A stretch of DNA of 53,680 nt from Prochloron sp. SulCav_FS08_3_32_3330 (GTDB lineage: Bacteria > Cyanobacteriota > Cyanobacteriia > Cyanobacteriales > DYNF01): assembly GCA_020721205.1 (NCBI GenBank), contig DYNF01000021.1, forward strand, positions 1 to 53,680, in the 5' to 3' direction. Positions within the stretch are counted from its first letter, which is position 1. Every line of letters begins with the position of its first letter. Position numbers and translations under genes: made by a program. Shown piece after piece: positions 18,569 through 27,303 of the stretch. The notes under the pieces are model-generated. The model ran no database searches, was not told the origin of the DNA, and saw only the letters and a program-made list of their open reading frames with translations.

Positions 18569-18827
18569 TTTTATCAGAAAAAATGGGTTTAAAACCCCGT
18601 CCTTCTAGGACGGCTTTGTGTTAGAATGAAAGAGTAGCAAATATGCTACCTAGTCGGAGTCCCCGACGAAGTGACGACTAACCTTGAATCGGCAAGGTGT
18701 CTGGGTTTCCCAGATGGATATATGAGTAGTGGTTTCACGCTCAGCCTAGTAAACCTCGTAAGAGAGTAGGTTTTAGTAGTAATTACTAAATCTGAATCCT
18801 CGTACCTTTAGGTCGGGGAGCAGTCAA
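18569..18827 (+). mobile_element. IS200/IS605-derived remnant with omega-RNA-like right end, no transposase
   Basis: It begins with the left-end hairpin also found at the window start (18597-18613, stem CCGTCCT). It continues through several hairpins (GTAGCA/TGCTAC 18634-18649; ACCTTG/CAAGGT around 18690; CTGGG/CCCAG 18701-18713). It finishes with the CCTCG...CGGGGAG hairpin and terminal GTCAA (18798-18827). That ending matches the right-end pattern seen inverted at 53628-53667 and is the place where TnpB guide (omega/re) RNA scaffolds lie. A 32-codon open stretch ending at TAG 18767 may be a leftover of a tnpB 3' end. Neither tnpA nor tnpB remains, so it is a non-autonomous (PATE-like) element. 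Confidence 0.68.
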
Positions 18828-18912
18828 CTTAAATCAAAATTCCCAAACTGAGATAAATTTAAAATTTAACGAAAAATCTGGTTTCAATGAATTGAGATTA
18901 GCACGAAAATAA

Positions 18913-18966
18913 GTTTGTTGTTGGGCTTTAGCACTACCAATATAGTGCTAAAGCCCAACAACGAAC
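18913..18966. repeat. Palindromic dispersed repeat
   Basis: GTTTGTTGTTGGGCTTTAGC ... GCTAAAGCCCAACAACGAAC: a 20-bp nearly perfect inverted repeat of the window-wide family, with an interior AGTGCT/AGCACT. It lies just upstream of the rpsO promoter. Confidence 0.8.
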
Positions 18967-18984
18967 GCATTTATCAGCAAAAAC

Positions 18985-19015
18985 TTGACTAATGATCAAT
19001 TGATAGTGTTATGAT
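18985..19015 (+). promoter_or_regulatory. Candidate sigma-70-type promoter of rpsO
   Basis: TTGACT (18985-18990) and TATGAT (19010-19015) are separated by 19 bp. The spacing is slightly long, but these are the best match ahead of rpsO, whose ATG is 43 nt further on. Confidence 0.45.
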
Positions 19016-19057
19016 AGGAGATTGCAATATAAATATTATTCAAACAAAAATATCATT

Positions 19058-19327
19058 ATGGCACTCACGCAAGAGCGTAAACAAGAACTTATCTCTGAAT
19101 ATCAAATTCACGAAACCGATACCGGATCGGCTGATTTGCAAATTGCGATGTTAACTACTCGTATTGGTCAGTTATCTAGCCACCTGAAAGGCAACAAAAA
19201 AGATCATTCTTCCAGACGAGGACTGTTAAAAATGATTGGTCATCGTAAACGTCTGTTAAGTTTTGTTAAAACAGAAAATCCTGACCGTTATAGAGCTTTA
19301 ATTACTCGTTTAGGTATTAGAGGTTAA
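19058..19327 (+). CDS. rpsO: Ribosomal protein S15
   Basis: 89 residues, the standard S15 length. MALTQERKQELISEYQIHET, GSADLQIAMLTTRI, HSSRRGLLKMIGHRKRLL and RYRALITRLGIRG are typical. S15 binds 16S rRNA early in 30S assembly. I chose ATG 19058 because it gives the canonical N-terminus; an upstream TTG would add 12 non-conserved residues. The next gene, pam68-like, starts 41 bp downstream and is likely co-transcribed. Confidence 0.98.
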   Translation: MALTQERKQELISEYQIHETDTGSADLQIAMLTTRIGQLSSHLKGNKKDHSSRRGLLKMIGHRKRLLSFVKTENPDRYRALITRLGIRG

Positions 19328-19368
19328 TCTCAGCTTAAATTCAATTATTAAACTTAGAAAAAAAGCTT

Positions 19369-19962
19369 ATGTCTTCTGGAAGTTCCCAAGAAAAGATACC
19401 TTTTGAACCCCGTCCAAAAAAGAAAAAAACGAAGATTCAAAGTTCTGAATCTTCTGCTCAAACTTCTCAATCTTCTCAAGTAGAATCTCAAAAAATTACT
19501 TCTGAAACTAACATTTCTACAAGTAAAACTTCTGAAAATAAAATTTCTACCAGTAAGATTTCTGAAAGTAAAAATAAAACAGTAACTAAGAAGAAAAAAA
19601 CTCAAATTGATCGCTCTGAAACTACTCTTTCAGCTATTCCTGAAATTGTCAGTAAAAGGATGATCAAAAGAATGGTAATTTTTGCTGGAGTCCCCACTTT
19701 TCTAGGATTTTTGTCTTTTATTGCTTTTTATTTCGTAGTAAGTAAAGGAGGGATAGAAATTCCTAATGTTGCCGTTTTAATTGTTAGTATTATCTTTTTT
19801 GGCACAGGATTTTTAGGCTTAAGTTATGGGATTTTTTCCACTTCTTGGGATGAAAATTATTTAGGAAGTCTTTGGGGGTGGGAACAATTTAGTCTTAATT
19901 TTGGGCGTACTATTTCAGCTTGGCGCACATCCAGAAAAGAAGCTAAAGCCTCTAAAAAATAA
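19369..19962 (+). CDS. pam68: PAM68-family photosystem II assembly protein
   Basis: 197 residues. A long Lys/Ser/Thr-rich N-terminal region (1-75, low complexity) precedes IPEIVSKRMIKRM and two membrane helices (about 100-122 and 132-152). These lead into the conserved FSTSWDENYLGSLWGWEQF and a basic tail. PAM68 proteins help build photosystem II (CP47 module insertion) in cyanobacteria and chloroplasts. Adjacency to rpsO supports the call. A strong intrinsic terminator follows. Confidence 0.92.
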   Translation: MSSGSSQEKIPFEPRPKKKKTKIQSSESSAQTSQSSQVESQKITSETNISTSKTSENKISTSKISESKNKTVTKKKKTQIDRSETTLSAIPEIVSKRMIKRMVIFAGVPTFLGFLSFIAFYFVVSKGGIEIPNVAVLIVSIIFFGTGFLGLSYGIFSTSWDENYLGSLWGWEQFSLNFGRTISAWRTSRKEAKASKK

Positions 19963-19984
19963 TCCTAGATTAATAGTAATAATT

Positions 19985-20031
19985 CCTACATTTATTTGAT
20001 TATTTGATTAAGAAAAATGTAGGTTTTTTTT
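19985..20031 (+). terminator. Intrinsic terminator after rpsO-pam68
   Basis: CCTACATTT and AAATGTAGG form a 9-bp stem, followed by eight T residues (20024-20031). It lies 20 nt after the pam68 stop. Confidence 0.85.
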
Positions 20032-20051
20032 GTTCATCTTTTAAGGTAAGA

Positions 20052-20116
20052 TGGGCAATGTTAATTAAAATCTTGCTTAATTTTTACTTAATTTTTAAGG
20101 TTAAGCTTATTGCCCA
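20052..20116. repeat. TGGGCAAT...ATTGCCCA inverted-repeat element
   Basis: 8-bp arms at 20052-20059 and 20109-20116 surround an AT-rich core. Relatives with the same TGGGCAA core are at 26837-26902 and 33065-33117, which makes a small MITE-like family. This copy lies in the recF upstream region. Confidence 0.6.
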
Positions 20117-20147
20117 CTCTACAATATATTGGCATCATTGATCAAAA

Positions 20148-21290
20148 ATGTATCTTACTCATTTATCTTTAAACAATTTTCGGAATTATCATCAACAAAT
20201 TGTTAATTTTGAGGCTAAAAAAACAATTATTTTAGGGAATAATGCTCAGGGTAAATCTAATTTATTAGAAGCAGTTTCTTTACTTTCTACTCTTAAAAGT
20301 CATCGCACTAGCAAGGATAAGGATTTAGTTTTAGAAGGGCAAGAAGAAAGTAAAATAGAAGGTATTTTAGAAAGAAAATATGGTAAATCTGAATTGAGTT
20401 TAATTTTACGCAGTCAAGGACGAAAAACTTTAATTTTAAATAAAGAAAATGTCCGTAAACAGGTGGAATTTTTAGGCATATTAAATACTGTTCAATTTTC
20501 TAGTTTAGATTTAGATTTAGTTAGGGGTGCGCCGGATTGTAGACGTAACTGGCTAGATAGTTTATTAATTCAATTAGAGCCTATTTATTCCTATATTTTA
20601 AATCAATATAATAGTATTTTAAAACAAAGAAATGCTTTATTAAAAAAAATTCGTACCAGTGTAGCAGAAGGGGAAAAAGAGACGATTATTAGTAATTATT
20701 TAGCTCAACTTTCTTTATGGAATGAACAGTTAGCTGAATCTGGATCAAGAGTTACCCGAAGACGTGCTAGAATCTTAAAAAGACTTGCTCCTCTTGCTCA
20801 ATATTGGCATAGTAATATTAGTGGGAAAAAAGAGGAATTAAATGTTATTTATGCACCCCATATTCCTTGGTCTGAAGATAATCCTAATTTAGTAAAAGAA
20901 GCTTTTTTAAATAAGATTGAACAAAGAAAAATGGCTGAACAATATCAAGGTAAAACTTTAGTGGGAACGCATCGAGATGAAATTGAGTTAATAATTAATA
21001 AAACTCCGGCTAGATCTTATGGTTCTCAAGGACAACAAAGGACTTTAGTTTTAGCTTTAAAATTAGCAGAATTAAATTTAATTGAAGAAATAATAGGAGA
21101 GCCTCCTATTTTACTTTTAGATGATGTTTTAGCGGAATTAGATCCCCAACGTCAAAACTTTTTATTAGAGACAATTCAATCTAATTTTCAAACTTTAATT
21201 ACTGCTACTCATCTTAATTCTTTTGATGCTCATTGGCTGAAAGAATCCCAAATTTTGTCTGTGGAATCAGGTAAAATTACAGATTTTTAA
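20148..21290 (+). CDS. recF: DNA replication and repair protein RecF
   Basis: 380 residues, normal for RecF. MYLTHLSLNNFRNYHQ, Walker A GNNAQGKSNLLEAV (from residue 30), the RRNWLDSLL segment, VGTHRDEIEL, the signature SYGSQGQQRTLVLALKLAEL and Walker B PILLLDDVLAELD. RecF is an SMC-like ATPase that, with RecO and RecR, loads RecA at ssDNA gaps. In this genome it is not next to dnaA-dnaN-gyrB, as is usual in cyanobacteria. Confidence 0.97.
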   Translation: MYLTHLSLNNFRNYHQQIVNFEAKKTIILGNNAQGKSNLLEAVSLLSTLKSHRTSKDKDLVLEGQEESKIEGILERKYGKSELSLILRSQGRKTLILNKENVRKQVEFLGILNTVQFSSLDLDLVRGAPDCRRNWLDSLLIQLEPIYSYILNQYNSILKQRNALLKKIRTSVAEGEKETIISNYLAQLSLWNEQLAESGSRVTRRRARILKRLAPLAQYWHSNISGKKEELNVIYAPHIPWSEDNPNLVKEAFLNKIEQRKMAEQYQGKTLVGTHRDEIELIINKTPARSYGSQGQQRTLVLALKLAELNLIEEIIGEPPILLLDDVLAELDPQRQNFLLETIQSNFQTLITATHLNSFDAHWLKESQILSVESGKITDF

Positions 21291-21594
21291 GGTTCGATGT
21301 GGCACTAAAGTAGGGTGTTTTCATTCTTTTTTTTCCAACGGGTTAAAACCCTTTGCTACCTAGACAAAACCACGGGAGTCCTAGGTTATATAATTAAATA
21401 TTAACTAATATTAAAAAAATCAACCTGCGTAGGCAGGTTTTGCTTATGTAGCAACGGGTTTCAACCCGTTGCTTTTTGGAGAATGAAAACGCTCTGGCAC
21501 TTTAGCGCCTTAGATTTGGGTTCTACAGAAATTGTGATATAATATTAATAAGATTATTTAAGAATAAACCGATTAATAGTTATTATCAAAAAAT
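21291..21594. repeat. Repeat-filled intergenic region
   Basis: A 304-bp spacer made mostly of dispersed repeats. It has a partial GTGGCACTAAAG arm (about 21299), then CAACGGGTTAAAACCC (21339 on) and a 76-nt unit (21397-21472). That unit reads AATATTAACTAATATT..., CCTGCGTAGGCAGG and GCAACGGGTTTCAACCCGTTGC, and its near-identical inverted copy is at 49206-49281. Then GGCACTTTAGCGCC (about 21496). AT-rich sequence at 21536-21594 presumably holds the next gene's promoter. Confidence 0.7.
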
Positions 21595-22200
21595 ATGCCT
21601 TACAGTGAATTTACCCTCAATCAAGTCAGAAAACAATTTAATCTAAAAATACAAGAAATCCCTAATTTATTTATTGAGATTAAGCCAATTAAACCCAGTG
21701 AAAACTTTTGTAATACCCTTGAAGAAACTTTATCTTTAGCAGTAGCTATTGATACAGAAAAAGCAAGATCAGAATTAATTATTATGCCAATTTTATTGGA
21801 ACTTTGGCGAAAATTCAATCATCAAATTAGTTTATTTTCGGGGACAGAATTTAATGTAGATTCAGCACAGGGTTTAAAAGGTTATTGTGATTATTTAATT
21901 AGTCTTTCTTCCGAACAACTGTCCTTGCGTAGTCCTGTTATTACAATAGTAGAAACAAAAAACGAAAATATTAATCTAGGTTTTGGTCAATGTATTAGTG
22001 AAATGGTAGCCGCACAAATTTTTAATCAACAGGAAGAAAATCAAATTAAAGCCATTTATGGTGTAGTAACAATTGGGACAATTTGGCGCTTTATTAAATT
22101 AGAAGAATCCACAGTATTTATTGATTTAAAAGAATATTATATTAGAGATATTGAACAAATTTTTGGTATTTTATGTTTGGCGATCGAAGATAATTTATAA
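21595..22200 (+). CDS. Predicted PD-(D/E)XK nuclease-like protein, cyanobacterial
   Basis: 201 residues, no named family recalled with certainty. ARSELIIMPILLELWRK is followed by FNVDSAQGLKGYCDYLIS, ITIVETKNENINLGFGQCI and IYGVVTIGTIWRFIK. A helix with Glu, then an acidic GYCDY strand, then VETK gives the E...D...ExK pattern of PD-(D/E)XK nuclease folds (restriction endonuclease-like). Single-gene unit flanked by palindromic repeats on both sides. Nuclease activity is inferred, and the substrate is unknown. Confidence 0.6.
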   Translation: MPYSEFTLNQVRKQFNLKIQEIPNLFIEIKPIKPSENFCNTLEETLSLAVAIDTEKARSELIIMPILLELWRKFNHQISLFSGTEFNVDSAQGLKGYCDYLISLSSEQLSLRSPVITIVETKNENINLGFGQCISEMVAAQIFNQQEENQIKAIYGVVTIGTIWRFIKLEESTVFIDLKEYYIRDIEQIFGILCLAIEDNL

Positions 22201-22210
22201 AGAAAAAAAA

Positions 22211-22265
22211 GGTTCGTTGTTGCGCTTTAGCGCCTTAGATTTTTTGTGCTAAAGCCCAACAACAA
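22211..22265. repeat. Palindromic dispersed repeat
   Basis: GGTTCGTTGTTGCGCTTTAG ... CTAAAGCCCAACAACAAAG, a member of the window-wide palindrome family in the convergent gap between the nuclease-like gene and ylqD-like. Confidence 0.8.
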
Positions 22266-22292
22266 AGCATCTTTTTAATTTATCAAAAACAG

Positions 22293-22739
22293 TTAAATTT
22301 CTCCTCTAATTTCCTCCACAACTCCATCTCTGACCACAATTTCCACTTGTAATTTTTGCACTAAATTATCTCCTTTTTCTAAACGGAAAAAACTCTCCAT
22401 TTGACCTTGATAAATCTCTTGTTCTAACTCTAAATTTTGAGACTGTTGAAGTTGTTGGAGAGACTTATTTTTTTGTTCTAAAAGTTGACTTTTTTTCTGG
22501 TTAACTTGAGATTGAATACTCTCAATCTGTTGTTGAACTTGAGTCGTCAGAGGCTGAAGACTTTGTTGTTGAATATCAGCGATCGCCCGTTGACCTTGCA
22601 TTTCTAACTGTTGAAGTTGTTGATCCAACTGATTAATCTGTTTTTGTAATTGATCCTGTACTTCGTCTTTCCAACGGGGAGTAACAATCACTTTCACATT
22701 AATCGGGCGTTTTAGCAATAATTGTTTTGAGTCTTCCAT
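22293..22739 (-). CDS. YlqD-family coiled-coil protein
   Basis: 148 residues from ATG 22739 (an in-frame TTG two codons earlier is less likely). The N-terminus LLLKRPINVKVIVTPRWKDE is followed by a long Gln-rich coiled coil (about 28-110) and a C-terminal beta segment VQKLQVEIVVRDGVVEEIRG. This matches the YlqD family, found in Firmicutes and cyanobacteria, whose function is unknown. It is 23 bp downstream of the acyl-activating enzyme gene and probably in its operon. Confidence 0.8.
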   Translation of the reverse strand: MEDSKQLLLKRPINVKVIVTPRWKDEVQDQLQKQINQLDQQLQQLEMQGQRAIADIQQQSLQPLTTQVQQQIESIQSQVNQKKSQLLEQKNKSLQQLQQSQNLELEQEIYQGQMESFFRLEKGDNLVQKLQVEIVVRDGVVEEIRGEI

Positions 22740-22762
22740 TGTCAATTTAATCCTTAAATTTT

Positions 22763-24673
22763 TTAACTAAACATTGAGTTAATAATAACCTGATATTGTG
22801 TCATTATTACAGGACGTTTTACTTTTAAAGTTTGAGTCATCATTCCATTTTCGATCGAAAAAGGTTCTAAAATCAATTCAAACACCTTAATTTGGTCATC
22901 TGGACGATAGCCTGAACGATTTTTGATTTCTCTCGTAAATTCCTCTTTAAAAAGATTAATAATTTTTTTATTATAAAGATTACTCGCTTTAATTTCTGCG
23001 AAAGAAGCATTAAACTCAGGAAAAGTTAGGTTTAAATTTTGTTGAATAGCCCATTTTGTGAGGGCATCTAAATTAGGAACAATTAACGCACCTAAATAGC
23101 GTTGATCCTGTCCCACTAACATAATTTGATCAATATAAGCACTACGCACACAAGCATCTTCAATCCCTTGAGGCTCAATATTTTCCCCATTAGTTAAGAC
23201 GATCGTATCCTTCGCACGTCCAGTTAAAACAACATCCTGATCCGGTGTTAAATAGCCAATATCCCCCGTATCAAACCAACCTTGAGGATCAATAACTTTC
23301 GCCGTTGCCTCCGGTTTTTTGTAATAACCTTGCATAATCTGAGAACCTTTAATTAAAACTAGCCCTTTTTCCCCATTGGCTAAGGGTTGACGGGTTTCTA
23401 AATCCACAATTTTAAAATCTGTTTCTGGGATCGGTTTACCCGACGAGCCTCTTAAATTATGTTTCACCGTGCGCACGGATACAACGGGAGAAGTTTCTGT
23501 TAAACCATAGCCTACTAATACGGGGATATTAATAATTTCAAAAAAAGTTTCTAAATGTCTTGCTAAAGCGCCCCCGCCACTTAAAACGGCGGTAAAATTT
23601 CCTCCTGTACCTTCTCTGATTTTTTGATACACAATTTTGTCTCCTAAAACATGACCAAAAAATAACACCATTGCCGTTATTTTTGCTTTTAAACGGTCAG
23701 TAACGGAGGCGTTAAGGTGTTCTAAACTTAAGTTATTAGCAATGCGTTTAGCGAGAATATAATTTTCAGAAAGATTAAAGAAAAAATTAATTAATTTTTG
23801 TTTATTAACAGATTGATCTCGAAATTGTTTTTGTACTCCTTCATAAATAGATTCCCATAAACGAGGTACAGCTATCATATATTTTGGCTTAAATATTTTA
23901 AGGTCTTTTTTAACAGATCGTAAATTAGTATAAATAATTGTACAACCGTTCGCAAATAAAAAATATTCACAAGTTCTTTCATAAGAATGCCAAGTAGGAA
24001 GAATACTTAAAATAGGGTCTCCTATTTCGGGATAAATTACCCCATAAATATTAATAACTTGATGTAATAAATTACCATGAGATAACATAACTCCTTTTGG
24101 TTTACCCGTTGTCCCTGAAGTATAAATTAAAGTAGCTAAATCTTGAGGAGTATGAGGAGAAAATTGCAAATTATGATCCTTCCCAACGTCCATTAACTGA
24201 GAAAAATTAACAATTGTAAGATTATCTTCCGGGACAGTTTCATCAGATAATAAAACAATTAATTTTAAATTAAACTGTTCTAAACTATCTCTTAATTTAT
24301 TAAAACTTTTGAGATCTTCTACAATTAAAGCAACGCTATCACTATCTTCTAAAATGTAAAGTAATTCATTTTTTTCAGCTTGAGAAGATCTTACCACATT
24401 TACTCCTCCCATACTCATAATACCCTGATCAGCTATTAGCCAACGGGGACTATTATCAGCAAATAAAGAGACTTTTTCATCGGTTTTTATGCCTAAAAAT
24501 TGCAATCCAGAAGCAAATTTTTGAATCTGATCCCATAATTGATGATAAGTTAATTTAACCTCCGGTTTATTATGGGGATCATAGACAGCTAAAGTATCAC
24601 GAAAAAACTTAACTGCTTCTTGCCAAATACCCGGCAAACATTTGATATGAGAATAATTTATTTGAGACGACAT
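22763..24673 (-). CDS. aas: Long-chain acyl-ACP/acyl-CoA synthetase (AMP-forming)
   Basis: 636 residues. AMP-binding P-loop YTSGTTGKPKG (184-194), then SILPTWHSYERTCEYF, GYGLTETSPVVSVR, WFDTGDIGYL and TGRAKDTIVLTNGENIEP. This is the ANL superfamily layout of long-chain fatty acid activating enzymes. Cyanobacteria typically carry one such gene (slr1609 type), which acts as acyl-ACP synthetase and recycles free fatty acids to acyl-ACP at the membrane. The choice of ACP over CoA as acceptor is from that precedent, not from the sequence. Confidence 0.93.
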   Translation of the reverse strand: MSSQINYSHIKCLPGIWQEAVKFFRDTLAVYDPHNKPEVKLTYHQLWDQIQKFASGLQFLGIKTDEKVSLFADNSPRWLIADQGIMSMGGVNVVRSSQAEKNELLYILEDSDSVALIVEDLKSFNKLRDSLEQFNLKLIVLLSDETVPEDNLTIVNFSQLMDVGKDHNLQFSPHTPQDLATLIYTSGTTGKPKGVMLSHGNLLHQVINIYGVIYPEIGDPILSILPTWHSYERTCEYFLFANGCTIIYTNLRSVKKDLKIFKPKYMIAVPRLWESIYEGVQKQFRDQSVNKQKLINFFFNLSENYILAKRIANNLSLEHLNASVTDRLKAKITAMVLFFGHVLGDKIVYQKIREGTGGNFTAVLSGGGALARHLETFFEIINIPVLVGYGLTETSPVVSVRTVKHNLRGSSGKPIPETDFKIVDLETRQPLANGEKGLVLIKGSQIMQGYYKKPEATAKVIDPQGWFDTGDIGYLTPDQDVVLTGRAKDTIVLTNGENIEPQGIEDACVRSAYIDQIMLVGQDQRYLGALIVPNLDALTKWAIQQNLNLTFPEFNASFAEIKASNLYNKKIINLFKEEFTREIKNRSGYRPDDQIKVFELILEPFSIENGMMTQTLKVKRPVIMTQYQVIINSMFS

Positions 24674-24754
24674 AAAAATAATTCCTTAATCATTTACATC
24701 TTTAGAATAATGTAGATTTTTACTTTTTGAGAAAATATTTTATTAAGGGAGGGA

Positions 24755-24776
24755 GGCAAAGGGTTTAAACCCGTTG
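24755..24776. repeat. CAAAGGGTTTAAACCCGTTG repeat copy
   Basis: A short single copy of the GGGTTTAAACCC dispersed repeat in the 218-bp spacer upstream of the acyl-ACP synthetase gene. The rest of the spacer is AT-rich, with no feature I can name. Confidence 0.6.
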
Positions 24777-24891
24777 TATTCAGGAGTAAAAATTAACATA
24801 ATAAAAAGTAATATGAAGTATAGTAAACTCAAATATTAAATTTTATTAAATTTTGTTAACATTGAGTTAAGATGATGAAGCAAGTTAATTA

Positions 24892-25092
24892 ATGAATTTA
24901 ATAACAAAAACCAATATGGCTACTCAACTATTATCTAAAGATTCTTGTTCAGACCAAACCCCTACTACCGTAAAAGATCCTCGTGTTATCGCTTTACAAA
25001 AAGCTTATTGTGCAGATCAACAAGTCAAATATCTTCATCTTGACGCTGAAATAAATATTTTATTACAACAATTACAGAATTTAAAAAAATAA
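24892..25092 (+). CDS. Small conserved cyanobacterial protein, unknown function
   Basis: 66 residues (58 if the ATG at 24916, MATQLLSK, is used; neither start has a good Shine-Dalgarno). The C-terminal part DPRVIALQKAYCADQQVKYLHLDAEINILLQQLQNL looks conserved and forms a predicted amphipathic helix. No membrane segment. A strong terminator follows, which supports a real transcript. Confidence 0.65.
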   Translation: MNLITKTNMATQLLSKDSCSDQTPTTVKDPRVIALQKAYCADQQVKYLHLDAEINILLQQLQNLKK

Positions 25093-25125
25093 ATAAAATT
25101 AATATTTAAAATTAATATTTATCTT

Positions 25126-25164
25126 GAAAAACCAAAGTTCTTAAATAACCTTGGTTTTTCTTTT
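25126..25164 (+). terminator. Intrinsic terminator
   Basis: GAAAAACCAA (25126-25135) pairs with TTGGTTTTTC (25151-25160), with TTTT following. It lies between the convergent small gene and mntP and may serve both strands. Confidence 0.75.
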
Positions 25165-25187
25165 GTAAAATTGTATTTACTTATTAC

Positions 25188-25745
25188 TTATGTTAAATGT
25201 TCAAATAAGATTTGAGCGCCAATAAAAATTAAAATTAAACCCCCTAAAATTTCCATATTTTTATTAAATAAATTCCCAAATTTATGCCCGGCAAACACTC
25301 CCATTAAACAAAAAAGAAAGGTGACAACTCCGATTAAAGTTGCCGCTAAATAAATAGAATAATCAATCATTGTTAAACCTAAACCTGCCGCTAAAGCATC
25401 AATACTGGTGGCGATCGCTAACACAAAAAGAGTATAATTATCAAGGGGATCATATTTTTTAACTTCCTCCTCCATTTGTTGAGATTCATAAATCATTTTT
25501 CCGCCAATCAGACAGAGTAAAATAAAAGCAATCCAATGATCATAATCGGCAATTAAATCTTTAAAAGTTAAGCCACCTAACCAACCTAAAATCGGCATAA
25601 TTCCCTGAAAAATTCCAAAAAATAGAGCAATTTTTAAAGCTTTATTAATGTGAATATGTTTAATAATCATGCCACTGGTAATAGATACGGTTAAAGCATC
25701 CATCGCTAAACCGATCGCTAAGAATAGAGTTGTCCAAAATTCCAT
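25188..25745 (-). CDS. mntP: Manganese efflux pump MntP
   Basis: 185 residues with six hydrophobic helices. FLAIGLAMDALTVSITSG near the start and the repeat-like AIATSIDALAAGLGLTMI in the second half give the paired Asp-containing D-A motifs of the MntP (DUF204) family, which exports Mn2+ across the inner membrane. Photosynthetic cells need high but controlled Mn for photosystem II. No Mn riboswitch was recognised upstream. Confidence 0.93.
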   Translation of the reverse strand: MEFWTTLFLAIGLAMDALTVSITSGMIIKHIHINKALKIALFFGIFQGIMPILGWLGGLTFKDLIADYDHWIAFILLCLIGGKMIYESQQMEEEVKKYDPLDNYTLFVLAIATSIDALAAGLGLTMIDYSIYLAATLIGVVTFLFCLMGVFAGHKFGNLFNKNMEILGGLILIFIGAQILFEHLT

Positions 25746-25874
25746 AGTAATTAAAAATAAATAATATATTATATTATCATTTTAACCTTTTTTTGTGATG
25801 ATTAATTATCATGTTTATCTCATTATTTATTCATATTTATTTAAGATTTGGCATTATCTAAAAATTTATTTTGA

Positions 25875-25897
25875 GTGCTAAAGCCCAACAACGAACC
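25875..25897. repeat. Half-copy of the palindromic repeat
   Basis: GTGCTAAAGCCCAACAACGAACC, one arm of the dispersed family, about 60 bp before pheA. Confidence 0.65.
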
Positions 25898-25959
25898 TTG
25901 ATTTATGTTATGCTTAAAAAGAAACTTTTATATTTATTCCTAATAACAAATAAATTATT

Positions 25960-26799
25960 ATGACTTATTCGATTGCTTATTTAGGTCCCACAGGTACTTA
26001 TACAGAAAATGTGGCTTTATCCTATCTTGCTTATTTAGAAAAAGAAACAAAAGAAAAATGGGTTTTAACACCTTTTTCTAGTATTATTAAAACTTTAAAT
26101 GCTGTTACTAATCAAGAAGCAAAATTAGCGGTTGTCCCGGTAGAAAATTCAATTCATGGTAGTGTAGTAATTACCTTAGATACTATTTGGGAATCTAATC
26201 AATTACAGATCCAAAAAGAGTTAATTTTACCCATTAATCATGCCCTTTTATCTAACAGTAATTCCTTAGAAAATATTACTCAAGTTTATTCCCATCCTCA
26301 AGCTTTAGCACAATGTCAAAGATGGTTAGAAACCTACTTACCTTTTGCTAATACTATCGCCATGAATAGTACCACAGAAGCATTAGAAATAATCAAAAAT
26401 GAGCCTACTTCGGGAGCTATTTCATCGCCGAGGGCTTCAGACATTTATAACATTCCAATTTTAGCCACAAATATTAATGATTACCCCCATAATTGTACTC
26501 GTTTTTGGGTATTAGGATTTAATTCTTCCACTCAAGGAGAGCGTCTTTCTTTTGCATTTACTTTACCTAAAAATATTCCGGGTGCATTAGAAAAAGCTTT
26601 ACATAGTTTTTCTAAAAGAAATATTAATTTAAGTCGGATTGAGTCGCGCCCAACAAAGCGTTATTTAGGGGAATATTTATTTTATATTGATGTAGAAGGA
26701 TGCGAAAATCAACCATTAGTTAAAGATGCTTTAGATGAGTTAAAAAATCATGCAGAAATAGTCAAAATTTTCGGTAATTATGATATTTTAACGATTTAA
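25960..26799 (+). CDS. pheA: Prephenate dehydratase
   Basis: 279 residues, monofunctional length. IAYLGPTGTYTENVAL at the start, VVPVENSIHGSV, the catalytic-region NCTRFWVLG (about residues 177-186) and a C-terminal ACT domain (about 195-279) with ESRPTKRYLGEYLFYIDVEG. It converts prephenate to phenylpyruvate for phenylalanine synthesis; the ACT domain is the site of phenylalanine feedback. It stands alone, with repeat elements on both sides. Confidence 0.96.
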   Translation: MTYSIAYLGPTGTYTENVALSYLAYLEKETKEKWVLTPFSSIIKTLNAVTNQEAKLAVVPVENSIHGSVVITLDTIWESNQLQIQKELILPINHALLSNSNSLENITQVYSHPQALAQCQRWLETYLPFANTIAMNSTTEALEIIKNEPTSGAISSPRASDIYNIPILATNINDYPHNCTRFWVLGFNSSTQGERLSFAFTLPKNIPGALEKALHSFSKRNINLSRIESRPTKRYLGEYLFYIDVEGCENQPLVKDALDELKNHAEIVKIFGNYDILTI

Positions 26800-26803
26800 A
26801 ATA

Positions 26804-26902
26804 GGTTTGTTGTTGTGCTTTAGCACTAGATAATAGTAAGGTGGGCAAAGCTCCAAAAAATCTTAAACTTATCCACAAATACTGTTAACTTTGCCCACCT
26901 TA
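26804..26902. repeat. Two adjoining dispersed repeats
   Basis: GGTTTGTTGTTGTGCTTTAG (26804-26823) is one arm of the palindromic family. It adjoins a second element with 14-bp perfect arms TAAGGTGGGCAAAG (26837-26850) and CTTTGCCCACCTTA (26889-26902). The second could also serve as a terminator for pheA. Confidence 0.7.
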
Positions 26903-27020
26903 CAACGATAGTAACAGGCAGATTGCCTGTTTTGCATAAATTTGTACAAAGTACACAGAAATGGGTTATACTAACAATAGATTTGCATAATTCTTACAAA
27001 GTAATTCGATAAATAAGCAA

Positions 27021-27257
27021 ATGTTGAATCTCTCTAATACTTTAACCAAGCCAGAAATTATGAAAATTTCTGAAATTTCCTTAAGATATCCTAAAAATTG
27101 GGTAACAATAGACATTACCCAAAGAGATAAATATGGATGGCCCCTTAAAGGAAAAGTTTTATTCAATTCCCAAAATAAAGAGGAAATTATCGAAAAAACT
27201 CAATCTATAGAAGGGGAAGATTTATATTTCTTCTATACTGGTTGTATTGACGATTAA
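27021..27257 (+). CDS. Small protein of unknown function upstream of protease
   Basis: 78 residues from ATG 27021; an ATG at 27060 (MKISEISLRYPKNWVTIDIT) may be the true start, giving 65. Compact and charged, with VTIDITQRDKYGWPLKGKVLF and a C-terminal EGEDLYFFYTGCIDD. No signal peptide. It precedes the retropepsin-like gene by 46 bp, so the two are likely co-transcribed. It might be a substrate, inhibitor or chaperone of the protease (inference). Confidence 0.65.
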   Translation: MLNLSNTLTKPEIMKISEISLRYPKNWVTIDITQRDKYGWPLKGKVLFNSQNKEEIIEKTQSIEGEDLYFFYTGCIDD

Positions 27258-27303
27258 ATAACCTAAAGTGTAGAATAAATTACAAGTATTAATCTGATTA
27301 AAT

